Translations under genes and position numbers: made by a program
Notes under the pieces: generated by a model
Databases searched by the model: none
Seen by the model: only the letters and a program-made list of their open reading frames with translations
Told to the model about the DNA's origin: nothing
Source: Breviolum minutum Mf 1.05b.01
Taxonomy: Eukaryota; Sar; Dinophyceae; Suessiales; Symbiodiniaceae
Reading direction: 5' to 3'
Length of the DNA: 64,000 bases
Assembly (NCBI GenBank): GCA_000507305.1
Contig: DF240158.1
Span: 1-64,000 of the forward strand
Shown here: in pieces, positions 62,813 through 64,000 of the stretch
Position numbering within the stretch: position 1 is the first letter of the stretch
How the letters are laid out: the number at the start of each line of letters is the position of its first letter

Positions 62813-62909
62813 CCCAGGTGGCAAACAACTAGGCAATACGACCTTCTTAGCCGACGCTTCTTTGGTAGACTAGATGTTGATAGGGATTTCCCAGGCTACA
62901 CCAAGATTC

Positions 62910-63015
62910 ACCCCCAAAACTAGCACCGCCGGTAGCCTCTGCAATTGGATGGTTGGAAGACTACCTGACTACCGTAAGTTATGAGGGGGCTGTGTATATT
63001 AGTTTAAGGGAGGAT
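62910..63015. repeat. P14/P8-like element, degraded
   Basis: acccccaaaactagcacc ... ttggatggttggaagac ... agggggctgtgtatattagtttaagggagga. Confidence 0.4.
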
Positions 63016-63330
63016 AGTTTTGTATAGAGACTTCTACTACATAGTTTGATGAGAATTGTTATCTGCTTGGTGTTCAACTCCCATCTGGTAGCTCATTTGC
63101 TCATCATTTAGTAGGGAAAATGCTCATGTATTGCTCATTTGCCCATCACTAAGCACAGCCCAGTTATTTGTGTATCTATTATATTCATATAAAGGGAAGC
63201 TTGTCAGAAGGATCTTGATCTTCCAACCCGGATTTCATTCAGTGTAACAACTCTTTTGTTGCCTCAAGTGGAGCACACTTGAAAAGCTAAATGTTTCTGA
63301 GGTTATGTACACTTCGATCAAAAATTGAAT

Positions 63331-63416
63331 GGGACCTTACGAACGGACCCCTAAGTAAGTTGCAATCGAGCTATTAGATACTCAGGTTTTTCCAGGGTCC
63401 GTTCAGGAACGGTCCT
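63331..63416. repeat. P23 palindromic element
   Basis: gggaccttacgaacggaccc and gggtccgttcaggaacggtcc pair over 20 bases. Single copy. Confidence 0.75.
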
Positions 63417-63870
63417 GTTGGAGATTTCTTGGAACACGTTTGATGAAAATTGTAGATAAGACCATGTGGTCATGGATGTCATGATAATCTGCCTGACGTT
63501 CATTGACCGAAGTGTTGAAAATCACTCCGCTGTGGAGTTGTTTTTTCCATATCTGCTAATTTTATTTAGAAAATATATCGGCATTTTCAGAAGGATTCAC
63601 CCCTACCATTCATTACCTGTTGGGAGTGACTTCGAGCAATGCATCTAAATTTTCTGAACTGAGTGGTCAGTAAAATGTTTGATGGTTCACCCACTTAAAG
63701 GGAGATAGAGGGCGTTTTTTGTTGAAACAGTGTTGATCCCAAAATTGCTGGGTGAAAACACAAATTTGCAACATGCTTTGTTTCAGGATCTCATGATGCT
63801 CAAAAATGATGGTTCCCAATCTCACCCGACAAAAATCATATATTTCAATAAACTAGTCCTTTAAGCAAAC
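63417..63870. other. Stretch with no recognised gene
   Basis: Unique; a TA tract at 63871-63884 follows. Confidence 0.4.
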
Positions 63871-63885
63871 TATATATATATATAA

Positions 63886-64000
63886 TACTGTTGGTGGAAG
63901 AATCCTGCACCACCTGGGATGTATAGAACCTTCTTTTTTAATGGGATTTCAACTACCAACCTCAACTGGTGATCGCCGGATTTCGGAACCATCAGCAGTA
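63886..64000. repeat. P2 palindromic element at window end
   Basis: tactgttggtggaagaatcctgcaccacc ... tcgccggatttcggaaccatcagcagta; ends exactly at the window edge. Confidence 0.9.

Noticed and set aside
1..64000. tRNA, rRNA and snRNA genes
   Set aside because: No convincing B-box (GGTTCRANNCC) with paired arms and no recognisable rRNA or snRNA core was seen by eye; a covariance scan would be decisive.

Overview
This window looks like gene-poor nuclear DNA from a dinoflagellate, most likely of the Suessiales (Symbiodiniaceae or Polarella type). The main evidence is one intronless gene on the minus strand (15835-16970). It encodes a ubiquitin-like N-terminus followed by 41-residue RCC1-like repeats of the VVTWGDA..GGDSS type, which I know mainly from dinoflagellate genomes. 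Decayed pieces of a LINE with a 2A-like motif and of a Helitron-like N-terminal protein fit the same origin. The assignment rests on recall of protein families, not on a search.

The rest is dominated by short palindromic elements of about 90-180 bp. I name them provisionally P1 to P25. More than 110 copies or fragments from about two dozen families are visible, one every 500-600 bp. Eight families (P2, P3, P3b, P6, P8, P10, P11, P14) begin TAC and end GTA, as expected of MITE-like elements inserted at TA. P1 and P9 are instead flanked by short direct repeats, mostly 4 bp. P1 is the most abundant family, and every copy I found reads in the same direction. Some elements are nested in one another, and several are flanked by 21-70 bp direct duplications. 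No transposase able to move them was recognised here.

Layout: 1-225 is a G-rich minisatellite. 1.4-1.9 kb holds a broken LINE 5' end (2A-like motif plus start of the endonuclease). 3.1-3.5 kb holds a Helitron-like fragment. 15.8-17.0 kb is the RCC1-like gene with an assembly gap. 18.09-19.32 kb is bounded by 27-bp perfect inverted repeats. 34.8-35.5 kb is a nest of P13/P15/P16. 38.9-40.0 kb is a symmetric P11-P6-P3-P6-P11 cluster. 45.2-45.5 kb is the C-terminal part of a LINE endonuclease cut by a P1 element. 48.4-49.8 kb is a large foldback structure whose arms end in 22-bp tandem repeats. 54.7-57.2 kb holds GC-richer coding-like remnants. CAA/CAG arrays lie at 14.1, 54.1 and 61.3 kb.

The genes do not form a pathway. 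The window reads as intergenic or heterochromatin-like DNA built by successive insertion of non-autonomous elements around one lineage-typical repeat-protein gene. Repeat boundaries were read by eye and may be off by several bases.
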